This document shows positions 1-5,522 of a stretch of 6,497 bases of DNA, piece after piece (the stretch's first letter is position 1; every line of letters begins with the position of its first letter). The position numbers were made by a program, and so were the translations under genes. A model generated the notes under the pieces. It was not told the origin of the DNA, ran no database searches, and was given only the letters and a program-made list of their open reading frames with translations. Source of the DNA: Chloroflexota bacterium (lineage in GTDB: Bacteria > Chloroflexota > Anaerolineae > Promineifilales > Promineifilaceae); the NCBI GenBank assembly GCA_030599405.1, contig JAUVOB010000086.1:1-6497 (forward strand), in the 5' to 3' direction.

Positions 1-611
1 ACGAGACAACCTCGGCATCGGCCATTTTTCAGAGCCACAACCGCTACCTCTCCAGCCCGTCGTTTCGCGTCTTCAAAGGCGATCATGGTTCCTGGAAGGA
101 TGAGTGGTGTAAGCTGGTTCTTTTCCGCAGCTTGCTCCCCAATGTGCTCCAGCAATTTTGTTTGCTCTTCCTTACAACGCATGACTGTTTCTTTCCATTC
201 AGCCTCGACGCGATTCAGGGTCTCAACAGCAGCCACCTGATTGCTTTCAGCTTCCTCGACGGCGATCATAGCCTCGAGCAGCTCATCCTCCAGAATCGCA
301 ATTCGTCTACCTAGGGATTCAATCTCGTGCTGCAGATCTTCAAGTTCTTTTGGATTTGTGACAAGACCAGAGTAGAGTCGATCTTCCGATCGTTTGGCCT
401 TGCTAGTTAAACCTTCTAGCTCTAGGTTCAGATCCGTCTGTCGCACACGCAGGCGAGACAAATCAGATTCCGAGGAGTCAACGCGTTTTCGAGCCTTTGC
501 CAGCCCATTGTTTTCAGACTGCAGGCGAATCACTTCGGCTAGGCGCTTCTTGTCTTCTCTGACCTCGTTTTCGGTTTGCTGCAAGCGATAGAGAAGGTCC
601 ACCTGACTCAT
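1..611 (-). CDS. COG1579-type coiled-coil protein with C4 zinc ribbon (3' end beyond window)
   Basis: Reading the - strand from the ATG at 611 down to the left edge gives 203 uninterrupted codons; the gene continues outside the window. Nearly the whole visible protein (about residues 1-165) is rich in Glu, Lys, Arg, Gln and Leu, as expected for a long coiled coil (for example ELEDLQHEIESLGRRIAILE). A short globular stretch follows, then CRGC at residues 199-202, which would be the first half of a C4 zinc ribbon. This order matches the COG1579 family (CT398, HP0958/FlgZ, DR0291), predicted nucleic-acid-binding proteins of roughly 240 residues, so about the last 40 residues with the second CxxC should lie outside. 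In Helicobacter HP0958 affects flagellar gene expression; the role in other bacteria is unclear. An upstream in-frame ATG at 677 is cut off by a TAG, so 611 is the earliest usable ATG. I see no good Shine-Dalgarno. It is divergent from the FemAB genes. Confidence 0.85.
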   Translation of the reverse strand, partial: MSQVDLLYRLQQTENEVREDKKRLAEVIRLQSENNGLAKARKRVDSSESDLSRLRVRQTDLNLELEGLTSKAKRSEDRLYSGLVTNPKELEDLQHEIESLGRRIAILEDELLEAMIAVEEAESNQVAAVETLNRVEAEWKETVMRCKEEQTKLLEHIGEQAAEKNQLTPLILPGTMIAFEDAKRRAGEVAVVALKNGRCRGCL

Positions 612-681
612 AACTGAATTCTAACACCAACTACGGCTAGCAGGTAGGAAGAGAGGAAGGTGAGAATACAAAAACATGATC

Positions 682-712
682 ACTATATACTAGCCGCGAT
701 CTTTCGTTCAAA
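682..712 (-). promoter_or_regulatory. Weak candidate promoter for the zinc-ribbon gene
   Basis: On the - strand the spacer between the divergent genes contains TTTGAA (712-707) followed by overlapping -10-like hexamers GTATAT (690-685, 16-base spacer) and TATAGT (687-682, 19-base spacer). These lie 70 to 80 bases before the ATG at 611. The match is modest in an AT-rich stretch and is offered only as a candidate. Confidence 0.25.
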
Positions 713-769
713 TTCAGCCGTCAATCCTTGCCCAATCACCGCTCCTCGTCCTGCTCCACTGGTCTAGTG

Positions 770-775
770 TATAAT
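770..775 (+). promoter_or_regulatory. Perfect TATAAT -10 box; possible leaderless start
   Basis: TATAAT at 770-775 is an exact sigma70-type -10 hexamer. With the usual 6-7 base offset, transcription would begin near 782, only about three bases before the ATG at 785. There is no Shine-Dalgarno between the box and the ATG (the bases are ccctccgcg), so the FemAB mRNA may be leaderless or nearly so. No convincing -35 hexamer sits 16-18 bases upstream. The box also argues against the longer TTG-initiated reading from 728, because it would then lie inside the coding sequence. Confidence 0.5.
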
Positions 776-784
776 CCCTCCGCG

Positions 785-1846
785 ATGTTCGATAGTCTAA
801 CCGAACTAGAGGAGCAGCCCTACACAGAGGAAGATGCCAAATGGGATCACTTTGTCACCGCCCATGATCAGGGCAGTCTTCTGCAGACGACCGCATGGGC
901 CAGGTTAAAAAATCGTTTTGGGTGGCGATCGCATCGTGTATGGCTCAAGCTTGACGGTCAGCTAGTAGCCGGTGCTCAAATTCTCGTCCGTTCTACCGCC
1001 TTCGGTTTGATACGCGTCGCCTACATCCCTCATGGCCCTCTTGTCAATTGGCAGGATGACGAGCAAGTAGGCATATTGCTCAATCAGATTGACCATGCTG
1101 CGTTCGAACAAGGAGCCGGCCTCCTAAAAATGGAGCCGTTGCTTTGGCGTCGCGAAATGACAGCCGGCGATTGGGAGGAGCTGTGTAAGAGGCATGGTTG
1201 CATCTCAGACAGTGACTCAATCCAACCGCCACGCACCGTCGTGGTTGATCTTTCCGCTTCAGAGGATGAGATCCTCGCCCGGATGAAACAAAAGACGCGT
1301 TACAACATAAGGCTTGCCTCCAAAAAAGGCATCACCGTTCGAGTAGGCGCCAGGGAAGATGTCGCCGTTTTTAACCGATTAATCCAACAAACCGGACGTC
1401 GCAATGAGTTTGGTATCCACGCACCGGAATATTATCGAGATGCCTATGACCTTTTTACGCCTGACCACGTAGCTCTTTTTATCGCTGAGTATCAGGGAAT
1501 GCCGCTCTCTGCAGTGATGGTCTTCACCCATGGTCAGCGAGCCGCCTATCTTTACGGCGCCTCCAGCGACCAGGAGCGCCAACGTATGCCCAACTACGCC
1601 GTCCAATGGGCTGCTATGCGCTGGGCGAAGGAACAGGGTATCGTCGACTACGACTTCTGGGGCGTACCCGATCACTCTAAAGAGGATTTGGAAGCCCAGT
1701 TTAGGGAACGGCATGATGGACTTTGGGGAGTCTATCGTTTTAAGAGAGGATTCGGTGGCGAATTATTCAGAACTGTCGGCACGGCTGACCGGGTTTACAA
1801 CTCGCTTGTCCACCGGCTTTACCGCCGGAGAGCAAGGCGCCGGTGA
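785..1846 (+). CDS. FemAB/FemX-like peptidoglycan bridge aminoacyltransferase, copy 1
   Basis: 353 residues from the ATG at 785, close to the length of FemX-type enzymes, which carry two GNAT-like domains and lack the coiled-coil arm of staphylococcal FemA. Family members transfer amino acids from aminoacyl-tRNA to the lipid II peptide side chain at the inner face of the membrane. Visible family blocks are MKQKTRYNIRLASKKG (167-182), YLYGAS (255-260), MPN plus QWAAMRWAKEQG, YDFWGVP (289-295) and LWGVYRFKRGFGG (313-325). The C-terminus is very basic (RLYRRRARRR), which could contact membrane or tRNA; that is inference. The frame is open back to a TTG at 728, but the extra 19 residues look unlike the family and overlap a TATAAT box, so I chose 785. 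A homologous second copy follows 97 bases downstream. The amino acid added and the acceptor cannot be read from the sequence. Confidence 0.9.
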   Translation: MFDSLTELEEQPYTEEDAKWDHFVTAHDQGSLLQTTAWARLKNRFGWRSHRVWLKLDGQLVAGAQILVRSTAFGLIRVAYIPHGPLVNWQDDEQVGILLNQIDHAAFEQGAGLLKMEPLLWRREMTAGDWEELCKRHGCISDSDSIQPPRTVVVDLSASEDEILARMKQKTRYNIRLASKKGITVRVGAREDVAVFNRLIQQTGRRNEFGIHAPEYYRDAYDLFTPDHVALFIAEYQGMPLSAVMVFTHGQRAAYLYGASSDQERQRMPNYAVQWAAMRWAKEQGIVDYDFWGVPDHSKEDLEAQFRERHDGLWGVYRFKRGFGGELFRTVGTADRVYNSLVHRLYRRRARRR

Positions 1847-1943
1847 TGGTGATCCATATCTCCTCGCGTCATGGATTAGTGACAGCTGGGGGTTTTGGGT
1901 TGTTTATTGATGGCACCCAGTTGATCTTTTCCTATCTGTTACA

Positions 1944-3059
1944 GTGAGAGACTCATACATTCGCTCGGCTTTTAGCATAGAACACTCGGCCAGCGCTTGG
2001 CACCAAGCGCTATCTTCGCTGCCAAACTCCCATCCCCTTCAGAGCTGGCCTTGGGGTGATTTCAAGTCACGATGGGGCTGGTCGGCAACTCCCTTGTTGC
2101 TTCGGATCCACGATGAGCCTGCTGGCGAACCGCCACTGGCGGCCGCCTTGGTGCTAAAGCGCAGCATTCCTCGGACCCGCTTTTCCATTCTCTACGTTCC
2201 AAAGGGGCCTATCCTCGACTACAATAATGCTCCACTCCGCAGAGTAGTGTTGGCCCAATTGGAGCAGGTTGCCAGGCAAGATAAGGCTGTGTTCGTCAAG
2301 ATCGACCCGGATGTGATCTCAGCCTGGGGGCAGGATGATGATCGGAAATCGCCTATCGGCGCGAAATTTGTCGAAGAACTCGAGGCACGTGAATGGCGTT
2401 TTTCTCAAGATCAGGTCCAGTATCGCAACACGGTCGAATTGGATCTTGAACGGGATGAAGAAGTTATCCTGGCCTCGATGAAGCGAAAAACCCGCTATAA
2501 CATCCGCCTGGCAAGCCGAAAAGGCGTCCTGGTTCGCAAGGGCAATCCAGCAGACTTCGCTTCTATCGCAGAGAAATACACTGAGACAGCCGCCAGGGAT
2601 GGTTTTACTATTCGACCGGTAGAGTATTATTTGGACGCCTGGCAGACGATGTACGACGCTGGGATGGCCCAGCCTTTTATCGCCGATTTTGAAGGCGATA
2701 TTCTGGGCGCGGTCATCGTCGTTCATTATGGTGGCAGAGCTCTCTACATGTACGGCGCGTCAACCGGTAAAGAACGCAAGCGAATGCCTAATCACGTCCT
2801 TCAATGGGAGGCCATTCGTTGGGCAAAGGCTTCTGGTTGCAAAGTCTATGACTTCTGGGGCGCCCCCGATGAATTTGAAGAAACCGATCCACTCTGGGGA
2901 GTATGGCGTTTCAAGGCCGGATTCAATGGCCAGGTAATCCGCCATATCGGGGCTTGGGATTATCCGGCCCGACCGTTCTTCTACTGGGTGTACACGGTCG
3001 TTATTCCGAAGTATCTCAACTTCATCCGTTCAAGGGGAGAGAACCAGACCACTACATAG
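1944..3059 (+). CDS. FemAB/FemX-like peptidoglycan bridge aminoacyltransferase, copy 2
   Basis: 371 residues from a GTG. This is the first possible start after an in-frame TGA at 1908, and the N-terminus (HPLQSWPWGDFKSRWGW) lines up with that of copy 1 (GSLLQTTAWARLKNRFGW), which supports it. The same blocks are present: MKRKTRYNIRLASRKG (179-194), YMYGAS (268-273), RMPNHVLQWEAIRWAKASG, YDFWGAP (302-308) and LWGVWRFKAGFNG (317-329). It is therefore a paralogue from tandem duplication, diverged well beyond a recent copy. By family knowledge, paired Fem enzymes often add successive residues of a cross-bridge, so the two may act in sequence; which step each does is unknown. I see no Shine-Dalgarno before the GTG. 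A TATCTG at 1933-1938 could be a -10 for a leaderless start, but this is weak, and co-transcription with copy 1 is equally possible. Confidence 0.9.
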   Translation: MRDSYIRSAFSIEHSASAWHQALSSLPNSHPLQSWPWGDFKSRWGWSATPLLLRIHDEPAGEPPLAAALVLKRSIPRTRFSILYVPKGPILDYNNAPLRRVVLAQLEQVARQDKAVFVKIDPDVISAWGQDDDRKSPIGAKFVEELEAREWRFSQDQVQYRNTVELDLERDEEVILASMKRKTRYNIRLASRKGVLVRKGNPADFASIAEKYTETAARDGFTIRPVEYYLDAWQTMYDAGMAQPFIADFEGDILGAVIVVHYGGRALYMYGASTGKERKRMPNHVLQWEAIRWAKASGCKVYDFWGAPDEFEETDPLWGVWRFKAGFNGQVIRHIGAWDYPARPFFYWVYTVVIPKYLNFIRSRGENQTTT

Positions 3060-3098
3060 TGCGGCTATCGGAGAAACCAGTATTGGCCTGCTAATAAT

Positions 3099-3230
3099 TC
3101 ACTCCGATTGGCTACCTGCGTTGGTACCGGTTGCTAAACCGCCAAGTAAGGCATTGATCTTCATGGCATAACTGTAATCAAGTGCCGGCGAAGTCGAGCC
3201 CCCTGCAGTTGCCTCGAGCCGCTTTGCCAT
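3099..3230 (-). CDS. Possible small ORF or gene remnant, 43 residues
   Basis: On the - strand, an ATG at 3230 opens 43 codons ending in TGA at 3099-3101. The product begins MAKRLEATAGGS and ends GLATGTNAGSQSE. The frame stays open upstream of the ATG for another nine codons back to a TGA at 3258-3260. The composition (Ala, Gly, Ser, Thr, with an amphipathic middle part containing YSYAMKINALLGG) resembles ordinary protein more than random translation. I recognise no family and see no Shine-Dalgarno. It lies downstream of and on the same strand as the GNAT gene, so it could be a small gene, the C-terminal remnant of a lost gene, or chance. Confidence 0.25.
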   Translation of the reverse strand: MAKRLEATAGGSTSPALDYSYAMKINALLGGLATGTNAGSQSE

Positions 3231-3281
3231 GTATAGATAAGTACCGGCCGATTTAGATCAATCTAGCAGCCGCATCGATTC

Positions 3282-3767
3282 CTATAGATCTTTGTAATAC
3301 CGAACTAAAGGCAGAGCAGTGAAACCAGCTTTCTCATACGATCTTCTTGCGGGTGCGTGACCTTCATCGCCTCCTGTTCCGACCTCTGCCTTTTTCATGC
3401 CGGCCTCTTTCATCTTCTGAAGCGCAACAATATTCAATTCTGTACCTATGCCGTGGTTTTGGTATTCAGGATGCACTGCAAGTAATCGAATCTCTCCAGT
3501 GGCATCTTTCTCGCGGAGTTCATATGCCAGAAGACCAACAACGTTGCCTTCCATTTCTGCAACCAAGACGTTGAATTTCTCTTTATCTTTGCAGGTCGTT
3601 TCCACTCGTTCCCTCTGAAGCTTTCGCCAATCCGGAACAACCATGAGATAGATTTTGGGACCCAAAATCCGCTTGAACGAACTGAAAACCGGATCCCACG
3701 CGGATAACGATAATTGGACAATATCATCAAGATCTTCGTCGATAAAGGATCGAATACGAAAATACAC
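3282..3767 (-). CDS. GNAT family N-acetyltransferase
   Basis: 161 residues, the usual size of a single-domain GNAT enzyme that moves an acetyl group from acetyl-CoA to an amine. The N-terminal MYFRIRSFIDEDLDDIVQLS is the typical opening strand and helix. The central strands FNVLVAEMEGNVVGLLAYEL and GEIRLLAVHPEYQNHGIGTE contain the acetyl-CoA pyrophosphate loop QNHGIG (103-108, the Q/RxxGxG/A signature). HAPARRSYEKAGF (137-149) is the conserved C-terminal motif with Tyr144 in the position of the usual general acid. The start is GTG at 3767, supported by GAGGAG seven bases upstream. It is transcribed away from the dehydrogenase gene. The substrate cannot be predicted; the GTGGDEGHAPARRSYEKAGF pattern is common among unassigned GNATs. 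Confidence 0.88.
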   Translation of the reverse strand: MYFRIRSFIDEDLDDIVQLSLSAWDPVFSSFKRILGPKIYLMVVPDWRKLQRERVETTCKDKEKFNVLVAEMEGNVVGLLAYELREKDATGEIRLLAVHPEYQNHGIGTELNIVALQKMKEAGMKKAEVGTGGDEGHAPARRSYEKAGFTALPLVRYYKDL

Positions 3768-3774
3768 TGCTATT

Positions 3775-3780
3775 CTCCTC
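3775..3780 (-). promoter_or_regulatory. Strong Shine-Dalgarno GAGGAG fixing the GNAT GTG start
   Basis: On the - strand GAGGAG is followed by seven bases (AATAGCA) and then GTG at 3767. It is one of the better Shine-Dalgarno sequences in the window and decides the non-ATG start of the acetyltransferase. Confidence 0.7.
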
Positions 3781-3856
3781 GAGCTTTTCGCGTCCCGACA
3801 ATGGCCTAAGTTGCAGGCGGCCCGGTGGCTTGAATTCTATTGTTAACGAGCGAAAA

Positions 3857-4822
3857 ATGTTAATCTACCTATTGGTGGTTAAGAACCGCCTCCGGTTTTC
3901 TATAGCCAACGGAGTCTCGATGATCAGGAAGCACGGCTTGGGATTGAAGGCTGCTACCATCACGCCTCCCGGTAAAGGCGATGTAGGCAGCCCTAATCGG
4001 ATCTTGCGTGAAGAGATCGGAGCCGAGGTCATCCTCCGAACAGGACGACGCATACCCGGCGTGCGGCCAATCGCCGGGGTTTTCTCGCCAATTAGCGTTG
4101 TTCGCATGGCCGTGGAAGACGCATACGGTGCTAAAGAGTGGCGAGAAGGTGAAGATGGATCCCCGAATGAGGTAGCCTATCGCACCGAAAAAATCACCCG
4201 TAGAGTCTGCCGGGCAGTGGCGGAATATGCCTTCCAGCGCGCACAGTACACCGGCGCCCGGGTCTTCGGTGGTCCAAAATATACCGTCAGTCCGGTCTAC
4301 GAAGGCATGTTCAAGGAGGAGCTAGATGCCGCGGCCGGTCGCTATCCTGATGTTCGATACGAGCCCCAGCTGATTGATGCCACGCTCGCGCTCTTCTTAG
4401 CGACCACTGGCGATCCCCTAGTGATCCCTAGCCTGAATCGTGATGGCGATTTGCTCTCGGACATGGTCCTGCAAATGTTCGGTTCCATTGCCGGTTCCGA
4501 GTCCATGGTCATAACCTTGGGGGAAGGAGAGCGCATTGCCTGTGTCATGGCTGAGGCGCCCCATGGAACTGCCCCCACCCTTGAAGGAAGAAATGTGGCC
4601 AATCCAATGGCTATGATACTGGCGGCGGCCGGTTTACTTGCCCATATCGGTGATAAGAAAGCCGATCTGGTAAGTCGGGCCATATACGAAGCCACATTGG
4701 AAGCTGTTTACGATGGAATCCGGACGGCCGATTTGGGTGGCACTGCCAAGACCGATGAGTTCACTAACGAAGTCATCCGTAGAATAACCTCCAAATTGGA
4801 GGTGTGGTCAGCTCTATCCTGA
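3857..4822 (+). CDS. Isocitrate/isopropylmalate dehydrogenase family protein lacking the N-terminus
   Basis: 321 residues from the ATG at 3857. Family enzymes oxidatively decarboxylate a 2-hydroxy acid such as isocitrate or 3-isopropylmalate with NAD(P) and Mg2+. Recognisable blocks are GLGLKAATITPPGKGDVGSP (the ALKGPITTPxG region), FGGPKYTVSPVYEGMF (137 onward, with Lys141 as candidate catalytic lysine), LIDATLAL (Asp174), NRDGDLLSD (194-202, with metal-binding acidic residues Asp198 and Asp202) and EAPHGTAP...NVANPMAMILAAAGLL (233 onward, nucleotide-binding EPVHGSAP loop). Missing is the N-terminal GDGIGPE segment and about 50-60 residues after it; the space upstream is taken by the GNAT gene. 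The family-like sequence begins around ANGVSMIRKHG, preceded by an unrelated-looking hydrophobic stretch (LIYLLVVKN), so this may be a 5'-truncated pseudogene or a recombination junction. Alternative starts are TTG at 3830 and ATG at 3920, the latter with GGAG five bases upstream. The downstream frame is intact and clearly coding. Confidence 0.75.
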   Translation: MLIYLLVVKNRLRFSIANGVSMIRKHGLGLKAATITPPGKGDVGSPNRILREEIGAEVILRTGRRIPGVRPIAGVFSPISVVRMAVEDAYGAKEWREGEDGSPNEVAYRTEKITRRVCRAVAEYAFQRAQYTGARVFGGPKYTVSPVYEGMFKEELDAAAGRYPDVRYEPQLIDATLALFLATTGDPLVIPSLNRDGDLLSDMVLQMFGSIAGSESMVITLGEGERIACVMAEAPHGTAPTLEGRNVANPMAMILAAAGLLAHIGDKKADLVSRAIYEATLEAVYDGIRTADLGGTAKTDEFTNEVIRRITSKLEVWSALS

Positions 4823-5059
4823 TAGGTGGAGATTTACCGCACCGGCTAACTGCATATAACGCAGACTAAACTACCTAGTTCACCTTGCTCGTTGTCTCTT
4901 CAGGCGCCTTTCCCCACCACCTCGATAGTGTGCGCAGCTCGCGTCCAATTCACACTCCCAACTTCCACGCGCTTGCCCCTCTGTAGACACCAGAAGCAAC
5001 AATAACTGTTCGAGTAGTAGGGCGACGAGTCGGGCCCGTAAACGAACATGCAAGGTCGT
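4823..5059. other. Intergenic stretch with no supported gene
   Basis: Between the dehydrogenase stop and the regulatory block upstream of the ArsR gene I see no convincing coding sequence, tRNA or strong terminator. Two minus-strand frames cross it (4900-5085 and 4950-5405), but neither shows family motifs, and the longer one runs antisense through ArsR. Small inverted repeats occur (CTGC...GCAG near 4850, CGAC-GA-GTCG near 5023) without a following T-run. Confidence 0.5.
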
Positions 5060-5077
5060 TTGTGACGTTTGTCACAA
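5060..5077. promoter_or_regulatory. CRP/FNR-superfamily operator, site 1 (perfect consensus)
   Basis: The sequence TTGTGACGTTTGTCACAA is an exact TTGTGA-N6-TCACAA palindrome; the repeat arms TTGTGAC/GTCACAA are seven bases each. It matches the CRP consensus TGTGA-N6-TCACA and the HcpR-type consensus TTGTGA-N6-TCACAA. Its centre (5068.5) lies about 82 bases before the predicted transcription start of the ArsR-cytochrome operon. The kind of CRP/FNR family member that binds cannot be told from the site alone. Confidence 0.75.
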
Positions 5078-5093
5078 TGTGACATCTGTCACC
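5078..5093. promoter_or_regulatory. CRP/FNR-superfamily operator, site 2
   Basis: TGTGACATCTGTCACC matches TGTGA-N6-TCACA at nine of ten defined positions and contains a perfect inverted repeat GTGACA-TC-TGTCAC. It abuts site 1, with centres 17 bases apart, so two dimers would sit on somewhat different faces of the helix. Its centre (5085.5) is about 65 bases upstream of the predicted start. Confidence 0.7.
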
Positions 5094-5101
5094 TACAAAC
5101 C

Positions 5102-5117
5102 CATGACAAACGTCGCT
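5102..5117. promoter_or_regulatory. Degenerate CRP/FNR-like site 3 adjoining the -35 box
   Basis: CATGACAAACGTCGCT keeps six of ten TGTGA-N6-TCACA positions and shares the 11-base core TGACAAACGTC with the reverse complement of site 1. Its centre at 5109.5 falls 41.5 bases before the predicted start at 5151, the classic class II activator position. The site is weak on its own; its placement and similarity to site 1 are what make it worth listing. Confidence 0.4.
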
Positions 5118-5144
5118 GACCGGGGAACAACCTTCTTCTATACT
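5116..5144 (+). promoter_or_regulatory. Sigma70-like promoter of the arsR-cytochrome operon
   Basis: CTGACC (5116-5121, four of six to TTGACA) and TATACT (5139-5144, five of six to TATAAT) are separated by exactly 17 bases. The start would fall near 5151, giving a leader of about 37 bases before the ATG at 5188. The imperfect -35 fits a promoter that needs an activator such as the one binding the sites just upstream. Confidence 0.6.
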
Positions 5145-5152
5145 ATATTTGG

Positions 5153-5172
5153 TTATCCGGCTATCCGAATAA
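5153..5172. promoter_or_regulatory. Imperfect 20-bp palindrome, candidate ArsR operator
   Basis: TTATCCGGCTATCCGAATAA is an imperfect inverted repeat in which eight of ten base pairs around the centre (5162/5163) are complementary, with TTAT/ATAA ends. It lies between the predicted start (5151) and the Shine-Dalgarno (5175). ArsR/SmtB-family dimers usually bind AT-rich imperfect palindromes overlapping their own promoter, so autoregulation is a reasonable inference. It also contains a tandem TATCCG, so a direct-repeat reading is possible. Confidence 0.45.
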
Positions 5173-5174
5173 GC

Positions 5175-5182
5175 AGAAGAGG
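5175..5182 (+). promoter_or_regulatory. Shine-Dalgarno of the ArsR gene
   Basis: AGAAGAGG ends five bases before the ATG at 5188 and supports that start. Confidence 0.65.
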
Positions 5183-5187
5183 TATAA

Positions 5188-5511
5188 ATGACCATTCCAC
5201 AGTCTGAGGAGTTAAATTTACTACATGTCCACATCTGCCAGGCCCTAAGCGATCCTACCAGGCTACAGATCTTGTACGCCCTCCACGATAAACCGCGTAA
5301 CGTCACAGCCATCGCGAAGCTGCTCGATACCCCCCAGTCAACCATATCACGACACCTGGCAGTCTTGCGCCAACGTTCTCTGGTAACATCGAAACGCGAT
5401 GGCATGGCGGTGAATTACTCTCTTTCTTATCCACGCATAATCACAGTACTCGATATGATGCGAGAGGTATTACGAGAAGCGCTCGAGCAGCAATCTCAGG
5501 CAGTACAGTAA
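5188..5511 (+). CDS. ArsR/SmtB-family winged-helix transcriptional regulator
   Basis: 107 residues, typical for the family. The core HICQALSDPTRLQILYALHD (14-33) is the standard opening helix pair. It is followed by the helix-turn-helix with recognition helix around TPQSTISRHLAVLRQRSLV (48-66), the wing SKRDGMAVNYSL (68-79) and a C-terminal helix that would complete the dimer interface. The ELCVCDL-type metal site of arsenic/cadmium sensors is absent: the equivalent stretch reads RNVTAIAKLL. The only cysteine is Cys17 in the first helix. Classic ArsR arsenite sensing is therefore unlikely; the inducer may be another metal site, a redox or sulfur signal, or none. The gene sits 11 bases before the OTR-family cytochrome on the same strand, so it most likely controls that operon and itself. 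A 20-bp palindrome upstream is a candidate operator. Confidence 0.92.
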   Translation: MTIPQSEELNLLHVHICQALSDPTRLQILYALHDKPRNVTAIAKLLDTPQSTISRHLAVLRQRSLVTSKRDGMAVNYSLSYPRIITVLDMMREVLREALEQQSQAVQ

Positions 5512-5522
5512 GGTACTAATAC

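Noticed and set aside
1379..1714. Minus-strand ORF of 111 codons inside FemAB copy 1
   Set aside because: It lies entirely antisense to a conserved family region and has no motifs of its own.
1885..1920. CTGGG...CCCAG inverted repeat between the two FemAB genes as a terminator
   Set aside because: The five-base stem has a loop of more than 20 bases and no clean U-tract follows, so termination is not supported.
3254..3265. Inverted repeat TAGAT-CA-ATCTA downstream of the GNAT gene
   Set aside because: The two-base loop is too tight for a hairpin, there is no T-run, and short AT-rich palindromes arise by chance; no terminator or operator call is justified.
5009..5030. GTTCGAG resembling a tRNA T-loop
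   Set aside because: The flanking bases do not pair as a T-stem and no acceptor or anticodon arms can be built around it.
4900..5085. Minus-strand ORF of 61 codons with several cysteines
   Set aside because: It overlaps the CRP/FNR-type palindromes, has no paired CxxC arrangement or Shine-Dalgarno, and resembles no family I know.
4950..5405. Minus-strand ORF of 151 codons
   Set aside because: It runs antisense through the ArsR gene and its promoter; the ArsR frame has clear family motifs and this one has none.
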